From NCBI GenBank assembly GCA_016713425.1, contig JADJPE010000005.1, positions 2,604,001 through 2,668,000 on the forward strand: a stretch of 64,000 bases of DNA, in the 5' to 3' direction. The notes below the pieces were generated by a model. The model had not been told where the DNA came from. It saw only the letters and a list, made by a program, of their open reading frames with translations, and ran no database searches. Shown here piece by piece: positions 1 to 8,660 of the stretch; positions within the stretch are counted from its first letter, which is position 1; the number at the start of each line of letters is the position of its first letter. The position numbers were made by a program, and so were the translations under genes. The DNA is from Deltaproteobacteria bacterium (GTDB lineage: Bacteria > Myxococcota > Kuafuiibacteriia > Kuafuiibacteriales > Kuafuiibacteriaceae).

Positions 1-378
1 GAGTCGTTTCGGCAGTGGAGAGAGAGGCACGAATCGCTCTCCCCGACGATCGGTCGCTTCGTTCGAGAGCGCTACGAAGCACGACCGTAGTCTCATTGTC
101 GCCCGTGACCACGTGGTGGCGTTGGCGATCGCAGCCGCAGATCAGCGATTCAGGCTGGAAGAAGCCGCGTGATCGAGCCGGGGATCGAAAGTCGCGAGGT
201 GGGGAATCAAATGCTCGGAGCCGGGGAATCGATTTTTCGAGATGGGGAATCGCCGCCGTCGAGGAGCTCCACCGAATCTTTCGCGGGGACCGTGGGAAAC
301 GTGACGACTGTGGCGACCTCGACTTTGAGGACGACGTCCCCGCGGGCGTGCCGTCAGGGTGGTGGATGCTTTCTTCTG
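1..378. other. No recognised gene downstream of nhaA
   Basis: This stretch follows the 3' end of nhaA. It has open frames but none with a recognisable domain or a ribosome binding site. Around positions 165-250 it holds loose repetitions of a GGGGAATC-like motif. No terminator hairpin with a T-run was seen. Confidence 0.5.
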
Positions 379-1881
379 TCACGCCGATAGTTTCTTCCGA
401 CTCAACCATCCAAGCCAAGACAGGCCGACTGCCGCCGAAACGACCGCCCCGCCAAGGATTCCAATCTTCGCAGCGTCAAGGATCGCAGGCGGATACGCCA
501 GTCCGGCGATGAACAGTGACATCGTGAATCCGATTCCGGTGAGGACGGCGCCGGCGCACAAAAATGGCCAGCTGAGAGTCTCCGGGCGTGTTGCGAGGCC
601 AAGACGTACCGCAAGCCAACTCATCGCAATCACCCCCATCGGCTTACCAACTACGAGGCTGGCGACGATGGCCACGGTCACGGGTTCGTGGAGTCCTGCG
701 CTGGAGATCTGAACGCCTGCATTGGCGAGCGCGAAGATCGGTATGATCGCGAACCCCACCCAGGGGTGAAGCGTCATCTCGAGTTGTTCCAGCGGAGAAA
801 TGACCTCACGCGCCGCTCGACCCGCTTGCCGCAGGTGGGCGCGATCGACCGTATCTCCGCTCCAATGCTCGCCCTGCGGATAGGCTAGTACACGACCGAA
901 GATTGCACGCAGGCGAGCGTCGTTCACCCAGCCTCGTGCGGGTGTCATGAGCCCCAGCGCAACACCGGCTATCGTGGCGTGGATGCCTGAGGCGTCGAAT
1001 CCCAGCCATACGACGATGCCGAGCAAAAAGTAGAGAGGAATGCTTCGGATTCCGAGGCGCGCGGCTCCGAACACGACAATGAGACCCAGGACGGCAACGG
1101 TCAGCGCCGACCAGACCACGGCATGACCGTAGCCGATCGCCAAGATCAGGATTGCGCCAACGTCATCGAAGATCGCCAGCGACAGTAAGAACAGGCGAAG
1201 AATCGTCGGGATGCGAGACCCGAGTACCGCGAGCGCACCGATCGCGAACGCCGTGTCTGTCGCGACAACCGTCCCCCAGCCGTGCATCCCGGGTTTGTTT
1301 GCCATGAGCGCGAGATAGATCGACGCGGGGACAAGGATGCCACCGACCGCTCCTGCGAACGGCAGCGCAGCCTTACGCCAGCCGCGTAGCTCGCCGAGCA
1401 CGAGCTCGCGCTTGAGTTCCAGCGCAACGACGAAGAAGAAGAGTGTCATCAACCCATCGTTGAGCCAATGCTGAAGCGTACGGCTGAAATCGAACGCACC
1501 GAACTTGAAGCCCACAGAGGTCTCCCAAATCCTGAAGAACGCCGCGGACCACGCAGAGTTGGACAGGACCAAGGCGGCGCAGGTCGCAGCGAGCAACGCG
1601 GCACCCGCGGCCGCTTCGATCTTGAGAAACTGCCCGAGCGGCTTCGTAATCCGGTCGGCCCTCTCGAACGGGAGATCGGTCTCAACCGTGAGGGGTTGCG
1701 GGGCGGAGGAGCCACTGTCGTCTCGCGCACGCGGCGTGTTGAGGCTCCCACCCTCGTCTTGCCAGGCCAAATAGGCCGCGTCGGCCGACGGTTCTGGTGG
1801 TTCTGCTGGTTCCTTGCCTCTGGGGTAGGGCCGAGAGGTCCCCGCATGCTTCGTCACCTCGCCTCTGCGCAGCGCAATCAT
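379..1881 (-). CDS. nhaA: NhaA-type Na+/H+ antiporter
   Basis: Inner-membrane sodium/proton antiporter of 500 aa that exports Na+ in exchange for protons. Many hydrophobic helices are visible, with family hallmarks: FFFVVALELKREL, ATDTAFAIGALAVLG and the paired aspartates of LAIFDDVGAI that bind the ion. About 75 charged, proline-rich residues precede the first helix, and a loop is inserted before the C-terminal helices, so it is longer than E. coli NhaA (388 aa) but typical of the long NhaA group. The ATG at 1881 is chosen because it overlaps the TGA of the GH130 gene (ATGA), which marks it as the last gene of the 6346-379 operon. Confidence 0.93.
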   Translation of the reverse strand: MIALRRGEVTKHAGTSRPYPRGKEPAEPPEPSADAAYLAWQDEGGSLNTPRARDDSGSSAPQPLTVETDLPFERADRITKPLGQFLKIEAAAGAALLAATCAALVLSNSAWSAAFFRIWETSVGFKFGAFDFSRTLQHWLNDGLMTLFFFVVALELKRELVLGELRGWRKAALPFAGAVGGILVPASIYLALMANKPGMHGWGTVVATDTAFAIGALAVLGSRIPTILRLFLLSLAIFDDVGAILILAIGYGHAVVWSALTVAVLGLIVVFGAARLGIRSIPLYFLLGIVVWLGFDASGIHATIAGVALGLMTPARGWVNDARLRAIFGRVLAYPQGEHWSGDTVDRAHLRQAGRAAREVISPLEQLEMTLHPWVGFAIIPIFALANAGVQISSAGLHEPVTVAIVASLVVGKPMGVIAMSWLAVRLGLATRPETLSWPFLCAGAVLTGIGFTMSLFIAGLAYPPAILDAAKIGILGGAVVSAAVGLSWLGWLSRKKLSA

Positions 1882-2861
1882 CCGTCCGCTCCTCCCATGC
1901 TCGGACGTCCTGGGTTGCCGTTGTCGTCGAGCCACCTCAGGAGCTCGCGTATGCTGCCGGTGGCGAGCGCAATGCAAGTATCGGCCGCACCGTAGTACAG
2001 GCGAATGGTGTCGCGGTCGTCGGCGATGGTGGCGCCACAAGGGAATGCAACATTGCTCACATCGCCGTGCCGCTCATAGGTTGTTTCGGGTCCGAAGACC
2101 CACGAATCTCCGCGAAGCAGGCATCGCTCCGGATTGTCCAGTTCAAGGAGCGCGAGGCCCAGACGGTACAGCGCCCCGGAAGCCGTTCGTCGCACGCCAT
2201 GGTAGATCATCAACCAACCACGCTCCGTCTCGATGAGCGGTGAAGACAACCCGATCTTGTTGGCGTCCCACCAGGCCCCCTTGCGTGCTGGAAGCATCAA
2301 CTTGTGGTGTCCCCAGTTGTGGAGGTCCGGAGAATACGAGATCCAGATGTCCGCAGTATTCTGCGTCGTCGGCCGATGCAGCAGTGCGAAGTGCCCTTCA
2401 ATCCTTCGGGGCAGCAGCGCAGCGTCTTTGTCGTCTGGCTGCATGACGAGACCCTGGCGATCGAACTGGCGAAAATCCTCGGTGAGGGCCAGCGCGACGC
2501 CGGGCCCGTCGTGGCTGAAGGCCGTATAAGCGACGGCATACTTGCCGAGCTCGGGCACGAAGGTGATGCGCGGATCTTCGATGCCCCAAAGCTCTTCCGG
2601 ATGAAGGTCTGGTTGTGGCAAGAGCGTCGGCCCATCGTCGATGCGCCAGCCGTCGACGCCGTTCGCGGAACGAGCGGCACAAAGGTGCGAGTGGCCCCGC
2701 CGGTCTTCCACGCGACACAAGAGCAGTGTCGTACCGTCGGCCAGCCGCGTCGCTCCTGGATTGAAGACCGTGTGCGCGGGATAGGGCCAATCGGCTGCGG
2801 TTAGAATCGGATTGCCGGGATGGCGCCGGAATAGATTCGCGAATTGTTGTGGGCTGCTCAC
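1878..2861 (-). CDS. GH130 family beta-mannoside hydrolase or phosphorylase
   Basis: Protein of 327 aa resembling glycoside hydrolase family 130, five-bladed propeller enzymes that cleave or phosphorolyse beta-mannosides. Visible family traits are the start RHPGNPIL, FNPGA, ELWGIEDPRIT (the IEDPR motif carries the catalytic acid region), and W-Y-S-DLHNW in the middle. There is no signal peptide, so it probably acts in the cytoplasm. The GTG at 2861 overlaps the stop of the upstream glycosyltransferase (GTGA) and has GAGG just upstream. Its pairing with a GT4 enzyme suggests turnover of a manno-oligosaccharide made by the neighbour; whether it hydrolyses or phosphorolyses cannot be told. Confidence 0.9.
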   Translation of the reverse strand: MSSPQQFANLFRRHPGNPILTAADWPYPAHTVFNPGATRLADGTTLLLCRVEDRRGHSHLCAARSANGVDGWRIDDGPTLLPQPDLHPEELWGIEDPRITFVPELGKYAVAYTAFSHDGPGVALALTEDFRQFDRQGLVMQPDDKDAALLPRRIEGHFALLHRPTTQNTADIWISYSPDLHNWGHHKLMLPARKGAWWDANKIGLSSPLIETERGWLMIYHGVRRTASGALYRLGLALLELDNPERCLLRGDSWVFGPETTYERHGDVSNVAFPCGATIADDRDTIRLYYGAADTCIALATGSIRELLRWLDDNGNPGRPSMGGADG

Positions 2862-5179
2862 GAGGCCACCTCGCAAACGCTGGCTCCGAGGGCCGTGGTT
2901 CGCGTTGCACCTCGCGCCTCGAAGGGCTGGTCACTCTGACGCATGTCGAGCAGCGCCATGAGGAACGACAAGGTTGATTCGGCTCCCTGGTTTTCGTTCG
3001 CGCGGTCTCGGTGCAACCCGTCGCGGCAGCCTCCTGTCGCTGGCGCGTAGACCCATTCTTTGAGCTGATTCCTTCCAAGAAACCAGTTGAAGGCTTGCTC
3101 TGCGCGAACACGCCATTTCTCGTCGCCCGTGATTCTGTGGCTGAGCAGGCATGCAGCGACCGCTCCACAGGCCTCGACCGGCTGTTGATCGAAGTCGGCT
3201 TTCGTCCCTCCCCGAAGGAAGAATCCGTCCGAACCGATTGGAGCGAACAAGCCGCCGTCCTCCGTCTGGATCGTGGCCAGCCAATCCAACGAACGCAGTC
3301 CGGTCGCAAGCATCGTGTCGTCGCCCATCCACTGGCCTGAGAGCAACAGCGCCTCCGAAAGCCGTGCATTGCAGTAAGTCACCTGGTTCTCACACCAGGG
3401 CCAGTCCTTGTGGGCGGAGCACCGAAACAGATCCAGGAGACGAGTTGCCAGCTCGCGCCCCTGCGAACCGACGCGTCCCTCGTGACCATGCGATCGGACG
3501 TATCCGGCCACTCCGAGGAGCGCGTACGCCCAGGCCCGCGGACTGGTGAAGGCGGCCACCGCGGGCAGCGCGTTTTCGAAGACCTCGGTCGCCACGGCTC
3601 TCCGCCCTGAATCGCCGGTGCCCGCACCCACGACGCCGAGGGCCCAGAGTGCTCGGCCGTGACTGTCCTCCGACCCACATCGCTCCGTCCAGCGGCGCGT
3701 GTAGCTCATGAAGTTCCGAAAACGCCCGCTCTCCGCATCGAACGCATGCCGAACAAACGCCAGGTAGCGCGTGAAATGCGATCGTATCCGCGACGGCGCC
3801 TCGGCTCGCGCCTCTTCCAAGCCGGCCATCAGTAGAAGCGCTCGGGCGTTGTCGTCGAGACAGTAGCCGTCTTCATATCTTGGGATCGCATGTGCTGCGT
3901 GCTGGAGCAGCCCCGTATCGTCCGTCATCGCGTAGAGGTGATCGAGGTTGAGCTCGGGAAGCGTGCGTGTCTTCTCCCGTGGTGCTTTCACCCGGGCGTA
4001 CGTGGACGTTCGACTGGAATGACCACGGAACGCGCGCTCGAAGCACTGAAGATACGCTGCCGCAACCACCGGCCATTGCATGCGGCCGCCGAACGCGAGC
4101 GCGCGACGCTCCAGATCGGCTTTGGCGCGGCTGTCTTTAAGGAGTTGTGTAATCGTCGTCGCGAGCGCGCTGCTGCTTCTCGGGAGAACCAAGCGTCCCC
4201 TACCATCGGCCAGGATCTCCTCGGCATAGCGATATGGGGTCGACACGACGGCTTTGCCGGCCCCAACGGCGTACGCGAGCGTCCCTGAAGTGATCTGCTC
4301 TTGGTTCAGGTACGGCGTGACGTAGACATCGGCCGCCGCGAGGAACTGGACCAACTCGGCATGGCTGACGAATCGGTCGTGGAAACGTAGGTGCGAATCA
4401 ACACCCAGCGACTGGCCGCGTGCCTCTAGCATCAGACGGTACCCTTCTCCATGCTGTTCCTTGACATGCGGGTGGGTTGCTCCCAGCACGATGTAGAGGA
4501 CATCTGCGCAATGCGCTCGAATCTCGGGCAAGGCATCGATGACGTACTCGATGCCTTTGTCCGGTGAGAGCAGCCCGAAGGTCAAAAGCACGCGCCGTCC
4601 CTCGAGCCCAAGCTTCTTCTTGCTCGCGGCGCAATCAGGCAAAACGGGAACGCCGTGATGGATTACTTCCAGCTTGAGCTGGGGAACATCGTGAACGCGA
4701 CGAAGCAGTTCGGCTCCTCTTTCACTCATCACGATGAGGCGTTCCGACAGGGCACAGAGCTCGTCCATTAAGGCCCGCTGCGATGGATTGGGATTGGCGA
4801 GGACGGTATGAAGGGTCGTTACAATCGGCATGCGTAGCTGCCGAAGAAGCGTGAGAAGATGTGCCCCGGCCTTCCCCCCGTAGATTCCATATTCGTGCTG
4901 CACCGATAGAACATCGATTGCACTGACATTGAGAAAGTCAGCGGCCCGGCGATAGGAAGCGAGACTCTCCTCTGCGATCTGATAGCGAATCTTCTCGGGG
5001 TAGAGGTAATGCTTGCCGGCATCATTCATGGCGACGATCGTACAATCCAATGCGGGGCTCGATGTCTGAATGGCTCCGCTCAAGTCCGCGGTGAAAGTCG
5101 CAATGCCGCACTGCCTGGGGGGATGGTTCCCGAGGAACGCGACGGTGCGTACCACGTGATGCGTAGCGACATTACCCAC
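2858..5179 (-). CDS. GT4 glycosyltransferase fused to an alpha/alpha-barrel glycosidase-like domain
   Basis: Two-domain protein of 773 aa. Residues about 1-380 are a GT-B retaining glycosyltransferase: FLGNHPPRQCGIATFT at the start, SVQHEYGIYGG, LLTFGLLSPDKGIEYVIDALP, and YVTPYLNQEQITSGTLAYAVGAGKAVVSTPY, the GT4 nucleotide-sugar region. Residues about 420-750 look like a six-hairpin barrel with CLDDNARAL, EDSHGRALWALG, WPWCENQVTYCNARL and QQPVEACGAVAACL. The GTG at 5179 is preferred: GGAGG lies 6 nt upstream and it overlaps the TAA of the alarmone-synthetase gene. The C-terminal domain may trim or sense the glycan; no catalytic residue is assigned. Confidence 0.87.
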   Translation of the reverse strand: MGNVATHHVVRTVAFLGNHPPRQCGIATFTADLSGAIQTSSPALDCTIVAMNDAGKHYLYPEKIRYQIAEESLASYRRAADFLNVSAIDVLSVQHEYGIYGGKAGAHLLTLLRQLRMPIVTTLHTVLANPNPSQRALMDELCALSERLIVMSERGAELLRRVHDVPQLKLEVIHHGVPVLPDCAASKKKLGLEGRRVLLTFGLLSPDKGIEYVIDALPEIRAHCADVLYIVLGATHPHVKEQHGEGYRLMLEARGQSLGVDSHLRFHDRFVSHAELVQFLAAADVYVTPYLNQEQITSGTLAYAVGAGKAVVSTPYRYAEEILADGRGRLVLPRSSSALATTITQLLKDSRAKADLERRALAFGGRMQWPVVAAAYLQCFERAFRGHSSRTSTYARVKAPREKTRTLPELNLDHLYAMTDDTGLLQHAAHAIPRYEDGYCLDDNARALLLMAGLEEARAEAPSRIRSHFTRYLAFVRHAFDAESGRFRNFMSYTRRWTERCGSEDSHGRALWALGVVGAGTGDSGRRAVATEVFENALPAVAAFTSPRAWAYALLGVAGYVRSHGHEGRVGSQGRELATRLLDLFRCSAHKDWPWCENQVTYCNARLSEALLLSGQWMGDDTMLATGLRSLDWLATIQTEDGGLFAPIGSDGFFLRGGTKADFDQQPVEACGAVAACLLSHRITGDEKWRVRAEQAFNWFLGRNQLKEWVYAPATGGCRDGLHRDRANENQGAESTLSFLMALLDMRQSDQPFEARGATRTTALGASVCEVAS

Positions 5180-5816
5180 GGATGGCCTCCACAGCTTGCA
5201 GATGTTTGTAGTGAAGGTGAGATGCGCCGCCGCTTTCGGCATGAGCGTGCATTGGATGCGTTCGAACCTGGATCTCGACGGGCAGGCCACAAGAACTGAG
5301 CACTGTGGTGTGCAGTGCGCGATAGCCATTGGGTTTGGGCGCAGCGATGTAGTCATCGAATTCGCCCACCAGGACTGGGAATTCGAGATGGATGCGTCGA
5401 ATCAGGCGATAGCAGTCGTGCACGTGGTCGGTGATGGCGCGGATGCCGATGATGTCCAGAACTTCGTGAGCAACAAGCTTGTTGCGCAGCATCTTTTGCG
5501 AAGCGGAGTGACTGGATTTCACGCGACCGTACAGTTGGACGCCGAAGTCGGCGTCTCGCGATAGGACCGTGACTCTCTTGAGTGAACGGAGCAGCACGCT
5601 CTTGGCGACTGCAGGGTCGAGGTTCGCGTTCATCGGGCCCGACCCGTCTTGAGCGCTTCCCGCACTTGCCTGTTCGAAGTCCATCGGACGAGATTGCTGG
5701 TTCAAGAACGGCAAGTCCTGTTTCTGTGCCCATCGAAACGCCGGAAGGGGCGGCCGTGGCAGGTCGGAGCACCACTCTAACAGCAGCGCGGAGCGCAATC
5801 CTGCTAAGTCCGTCAC
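5172..5816 (-). CDS. Small alarmone synthetase-like protein (RelA/SpoT synthetase domain only)
   Basis: Protein of 214 aa with a RelA/SpoT nucleotidyltransferase domain in its C-terminal two thirds. Visible motifs are GRVKSSHSASQKM (nucleotide-binding lysine/arginine region), VLDIIGIRAI, DYIAAPKPNGYRALHTTV and PVEIQVRT with its glutamate, followed by AESGGASHLHYK. No HD hydrolase, TGS or ACT domain is present, as in single-domain small alarmone synthetases, which make (p)ppGpp or related nucleotides from ATP and a GDP/GTP acceptor. It starts with GTG overlapping the TGA of the upstream gene (GTGA). The first 70 residues are poorly conserved. It could be inactive; activity is inferred. Confidence 0.85.
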   Translation of the reverse strand: MTDLAGLRSALLLEWCSDLPRPPLPAFRWAQKQDLPFLNQQSRPMDFEQASAGSAQDGSGPMNANLDPAVAKSVLLRSLKRVTVLSRDADFGVQLYGRVKSSHSASQKMLRNKLVAHEVLDIIGIRAITDHVHDCYRLIRRIHLEFPVLVGEFDDYIAAPKPNGYRALHTTVLSSCGLPVEIQVRTHPMHAHAESGGASHLHYKHLQAVEAIRG

Positions 5817-6346
5817 GAGACGTCTCCGCCACGTAACATGACATCCACTCGCTGACGCATCGCGACGGGAAGTTCGGGGAGAGATTTCAGCTCCTGATGG
5901 GGAGTGGCGAGCCAGTCTAGATCTTCATGCACAAAGCGTATGAGCTCCTGTTGATCTCGGGCGTCGGACATGGCGTGCGGCTCTTGAGGAAGCTCCGACG
6001 AGCGCTCGTCGGAGCGCGGGGGGGAGCCGCCCAGCTCGGTGACGAGTTCGCCGAAAGCGAGGGCCATGCGGGTCTGTTCGCTCTGCAGTACCCGAAGGTG
6101 CGCTTGCCCGCTGGGCTCCGAGTGTTGGACGGCGGCCTCGAGCGCCGTGGCCATGCGGTGGTGGAGCTCGACGATGCGCGACAGCTTGGCGATGGCGATG
6201 GCGACCGGAGGAACGGGCGATCGCCAATCCCTGACCTCGTCGCGTTTGGCATCCGCGGTAACGTCGCGCTTTGTCTTGCTCGCGGCGGCGTCACCTTCAG
6301 CAAGGGCAGAGTTCTGTGTCTCTGGACCGCTTCGTTTGCTCTTCAT
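5813..6346 (-). CDS. Helical protein, possibly ferritin-like (DUF2383-like)
   Basis: First gene of the operon, 177 aa, no signal peptide. After a charged N-terminus it has a helical stretch (IAIAKLSRIVELHHRMATAL, then QSEQTRMALAFGELVTELGGSPP). The spacing and the terminal LGGxP recall DUF2383/PA2169-type ferritin-like four-helix proteins, although not all metal ligands can be aligned by eye. Its start has GAGGAG upstream. The rest, rich in E and D, ends in MLRGGDVS. Function unknown; placement at the head of an alarmone/glycan/antiporter operon suggests a stress role. Confidence 0.6.
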   Translation of the reverse strand: MKSKRSGPETQNSALAEGDAAASKTKRDVTADAKRDEVRDWRSPVPPVAIAIAKLSRIVELHHRMATALEAAVQHSEPSGQAHLRVLQSEQTRMALAFGELVTELGGSPPRSDERSSELPQEPHAMSDARDQQELIRFVHEDLDWLATPHQELKSLPELPVAMRQRVDVMLRGGDVS

Positions 6347-6367
6347 GTTGGGCTCCTCCCATGGGAA

Positions 6368-6493
6368 TCACCGCGTCGGCCCCGGCTGGAGTTCCCCGAT
6401 GACCCCGGTACTGATTCTCGCGTTGAGCAAGGCGAGGATGGAGATACTCGAGACAACGAGGGGGACGAGAAGAATGATGATTTCCGGGCGCAC
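6368..6493 (-). CDS. Possible 41-aa single-span membrane peptide
   Basis: GTG-initiated frame with MRPEIIILLVPLVVSSISIL as a single hydrophobic span and a short polar tail, ending 22 nt before the first gene of the minus-strand operon. An in-frame TAA lies just before the GTG and there is no clear ribosome binding site, so translation is uncertain. If the sigma54-like site at 6506-6522 is used, the GTG would be almost leaderless. Confidence 0.25.
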   Translation of the reverse strand: MRPEIIILLVPLVVSSISILALLNARISTGVIGELQPGPTR

Positions 6494-6505
6494 GAGACGA
6501 GTTTA

Positions 6506-6522
6506 AGCAGGAACAATGCCAG
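6506..6522 (-). promoter_or_regulatory. Sigma54-like -24/-12 site before the alarmone/GT4/nhaA operon
   Basis: On the minus strand CTGGCATTGTTCCTGCT has GG and GC separated by exactly 10 nt, matching the sigma54 pattern YTGGCAC-N5-TTGCW at most positions. It lies about 160 nt upstream of the operon. GG-N10-GC is frequent by chance in GC-rich DNA, so this is a candidate only. Confidence 0.35.
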
Positions 6523-6621
6523 AGAAATCACCGAGCAATATTTGGTTCATGAGAGCACGGCGCGGGTGTGTAAATTCAATCTGACGCGCTGTACATCATT
6601 TTGATGGGTGCCTGCCTGGGA

Positions 6622-8151
6622 TCACTGGAGTCCAGCCTCGAACCTGGGTCGGGACCTCGGAGGGGGCCAATCGGGTCGCGTGTCATCGGGACGAGCGACC
6701 TCCGACGCGGACGCGGGGAGTATCCTCCCGCCGTCGCGATCCCAGCGTGCCAGCGCGTCGTCGAGCCAAAGGACTTCGGTCATGACCGGTTTCCAGGGCG
6801 AGCTTCTGGTTGCCGGGTCGTCTCCGTCCCAGGCGTTTTGTTCAGCGGGCCTTTCGAGCGCTGCGGACCACGAACCTTCCACCATGGCGTCTTCGAAGCG
6901 CGTGATTTCGGTGATCACTTGTTCGTTCCACGAACCTTCCACCACGGCGTCTTCGAAGCGCGTGATTTCGGTGATCACGTATTCGTTCCACAAACCCTCT
7001 CTTACGGCATCCTCGCTCCATGGGTCTCCCGCTTCTCGTTCTTGGTTCCACGAGCTTTCGTTGGGCATGTCTACGTTCCGCGAACGATCTATCATCTCAT
7101 CTCCATTGACTTGCTGTCCTGAGGACAGACTGGTTCTGTGTGGGTTGTGCTGGGCGAATGCGGCGCGGCCACCTCCGGCCGTCTTCGCGAGGTAAAGTGC
7201 CTCGTCCGCAGACGCCATGACGTCGTCCGCGTCCATGTTCGAGGTCGCACCGACCTCCGAAATACCAATCGAGATCGCGAGCTTCTCGGCCAATCTGTCG
7301 GAGTAGTGCGCAAGCTCCGTCAGAATTCTCTGGGCCAGCGCCTCGGCCTGCGCCCGCGATGTTTCGGGCAACAGCACCGCGAACTCGTCACCGCCGATCC
7401 GTGCTCCGACGTCGATTGCTCGCACATTGGTCGATAGAACGTGCCCGACGACCTGGATGGCATTATCTCCCGCCTTATGACCAAGACCGTCATTGATCGC
7501 CTTGAGTCGATCGACGTCCAAGGAAAGAACGCATGTGGAATAGCCATGGCGACGACCTCGCAAGATCTCTTCTGAGAGTCGCTTCCCGAAGTGGCGGCGA
7601 TTGAAAAGGCCTGTCAGAGGATCGGTGACCGACAAGGCATGGACGCGATCGAATCGGCGCCCGAGCAGGTATCCGATAACGACGAACACGGCCAAGGCCA
7701 GGAGCAGCACGTAGGTGTAGACGACCAAAAGAAGCCTGACTTCGGAGAAGACCCAGGCAAGGGTGGGCGGTTGGACACGCGCTCCAACTCGCGCAAGGAG
7801 GAGGCCAAGCGGAGCTAAGAGCGCCAAGGCCACGCCGACGATGGAGAAAGACAGCGAGCACGGCATAGCCTGGAGCATTGTCCACGCCCGATGCCATTCA
7901 CGGCGCTTCGTCTCTGGTGGGTACGGCGCGGCGACGGCATCGCCGCTTGGGGAGACGCCGTCGGAAAGAGCGTGATTCCTGGGCGTCGAACCGCTGCCGT
8001 CCTGCATCATCGAATCGTGTAACTGCTGCACTCGCTGCCTCCAATCTCTCCCGACCATGATCTCTTCATCGGTGAGAGCGTTTCTTTGCGTACGGTCGAA
8101 TCGCATCCCACGTTGATCCGGTCTCTTCGCGAGGCACCGGGGCGTGTCCAT
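6622..8151 (-). CDS. Membrane-bound diguanylate cyclase (GGDEF) with C-terminal repeats
   Basis: Protein of 509 aa expected to make cyclic di-GMP from two GTP. Two hydrophobic segments in the first 165 residues (SFSIVGVALALLAPLGLLLA and LLLVVYTYVLLLALAVFVVI) anchor it. The cytoplasmic GGDEF domain begins DPLTGLFNRRHF and has an intact active site ARIGGDEFAVLLPE. An RAID inhibitory site lies five residues before GGDEF, so product inhibition is likely. The last 150 residues are acidic and contain a 20-residue tandem repeat (see repeat at 6868-7016). The ATG at 8151 is chosen over 8187 because AAGGAGGT lies about 10 nt upstream. Confidence 0.93.
   Translation of the reverse strand: MDTPRCLAKRPDQRGMRFDRTQRNALTDEEIMVGRDWRQRVQQLHDSMMQDGSGSTPRNHALSDGVSPSGDAVAAPYPPETKRREWHRAWTMLQAMPCSLSFSIVGVALALLAPLGLLLARVGARVQPPTLAWVFSEVRLLLVVYTYVLLLALAVFVVIGYLLGRRFDRVHALSVTDPLTGLFNRRHFGKRLSEEILRGRRHGYSTCVLSLDVDRLKAINDGLGHKAGDNAIQVVGHVLSTNVRAIDVGARIGGDEFAVLLPETSRAQAEALAQRILTELAHYSDRLAEKLAISIGISEVGATSNMDADDVMASADEALYLAKTAGGGRAAFAQHNPHRTSLSSGQQVNGDEMIDRSRNVDMPNESSWNQEREAGDPWSEDAVREGLWNEYVITEITRFEDAVVEGSWNEQVITEITRFEDAMVEGSWSAALERPAEQNAWDGDDPATRSSPWKPVMTEVLWLDDALARWDRDGGRILPASASEVARPDDTRPDWPPPRSRPRFEAGLQ
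6868..7016 (-). repeat. 60-bp tandem repeat inside the diguanylate cyclase gene
   Basis: Two nearly identical 60-bp units (6868-6927 and 6928-6987) and a degenerate partial third. They encode WNEYVITEITRFEDA-type units of 20 residues, in frame, in the tail after the GGDEF domain. Confidence 0.9.
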
Positions 8152-8428
8152 TGAGGTCGGGACCTCCTTGAGCAGTTTTCGGGCCACCCTGCGGCCGCGC
8201 GCCGATTCGCGCGCTTGCGCTCACCGAAGGCCCGAAGGCCACATAGGCCCAATCAAGATGACATCACCGCATCTTCATTTTGAGTGAGACGATGAGGTCT
8301 TGGGTCCGGCGTCAACAGGTTGATGCGGGGGAGCGTCCCGGACTGACGACCGAGGAGCGCGAGCTGCTGAAGGCGTTGGAACGAGAGAATCGTTTTGTGC
8401 TTGAGGTATTGGCCGTGGTCGCCAGTCA

Positions 8429-8647
8429 TCACTTGACAGAATCACGGACCTTCTCGGTCGCCAGGTCCATCGTTTCGCCGGCTCTCTCGAGCGGCCCGTC
8501 CTTATCGACGGCATCCCCGACCTTGTGTACGGCCTCGTCGATTTTATCGCCGGCCTTTTCCAGCGGGCTATCCTTGGCGGGGCACCCGGTCATCGCGAGC
8601 GCGGCGACGACAACAGAGCTGGTGAGAAACGTCTTGACTGTGTGCAT
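8429..8647 (-). CDS. Small lipoprotein, paralogue of the one at 37365-37841
   Basis: Protein of 72 aa with a lipoprotein signal peptide (MHTVKTFLTSSVVVAALAMTGC, lipobox AMTGC) followed by about 50 helical residues with a heptad-like KAGDKIDEAVHKVGDAVD pattern. It probably sits in the membrane as a short amphipathic helix. The ATG lies 14 nt after a sigma54-like -12 element, the same distance as in the 37-kb paralogue. Function unknown. Confidence 0.78.
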   Translation of the reverse strand: MHTVKTFLTSSVVVAALAMTGCPAKDSPLEKAGDKIDEAVHKVGDAVDKDGPLERAGETMDLATEKVRDSVK

Positions 8648-8660
8648 GATCGACCAGGCA

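Noticed and set aside
8171..8187. Sigma54-like site before the diguanylate cyclase (GTGGCCCGAAAACTGCT)
   Set aside because: Its transcript would start after the AAGGAGGT ribosome binding site that decides the start codon, so the match is probably chance.
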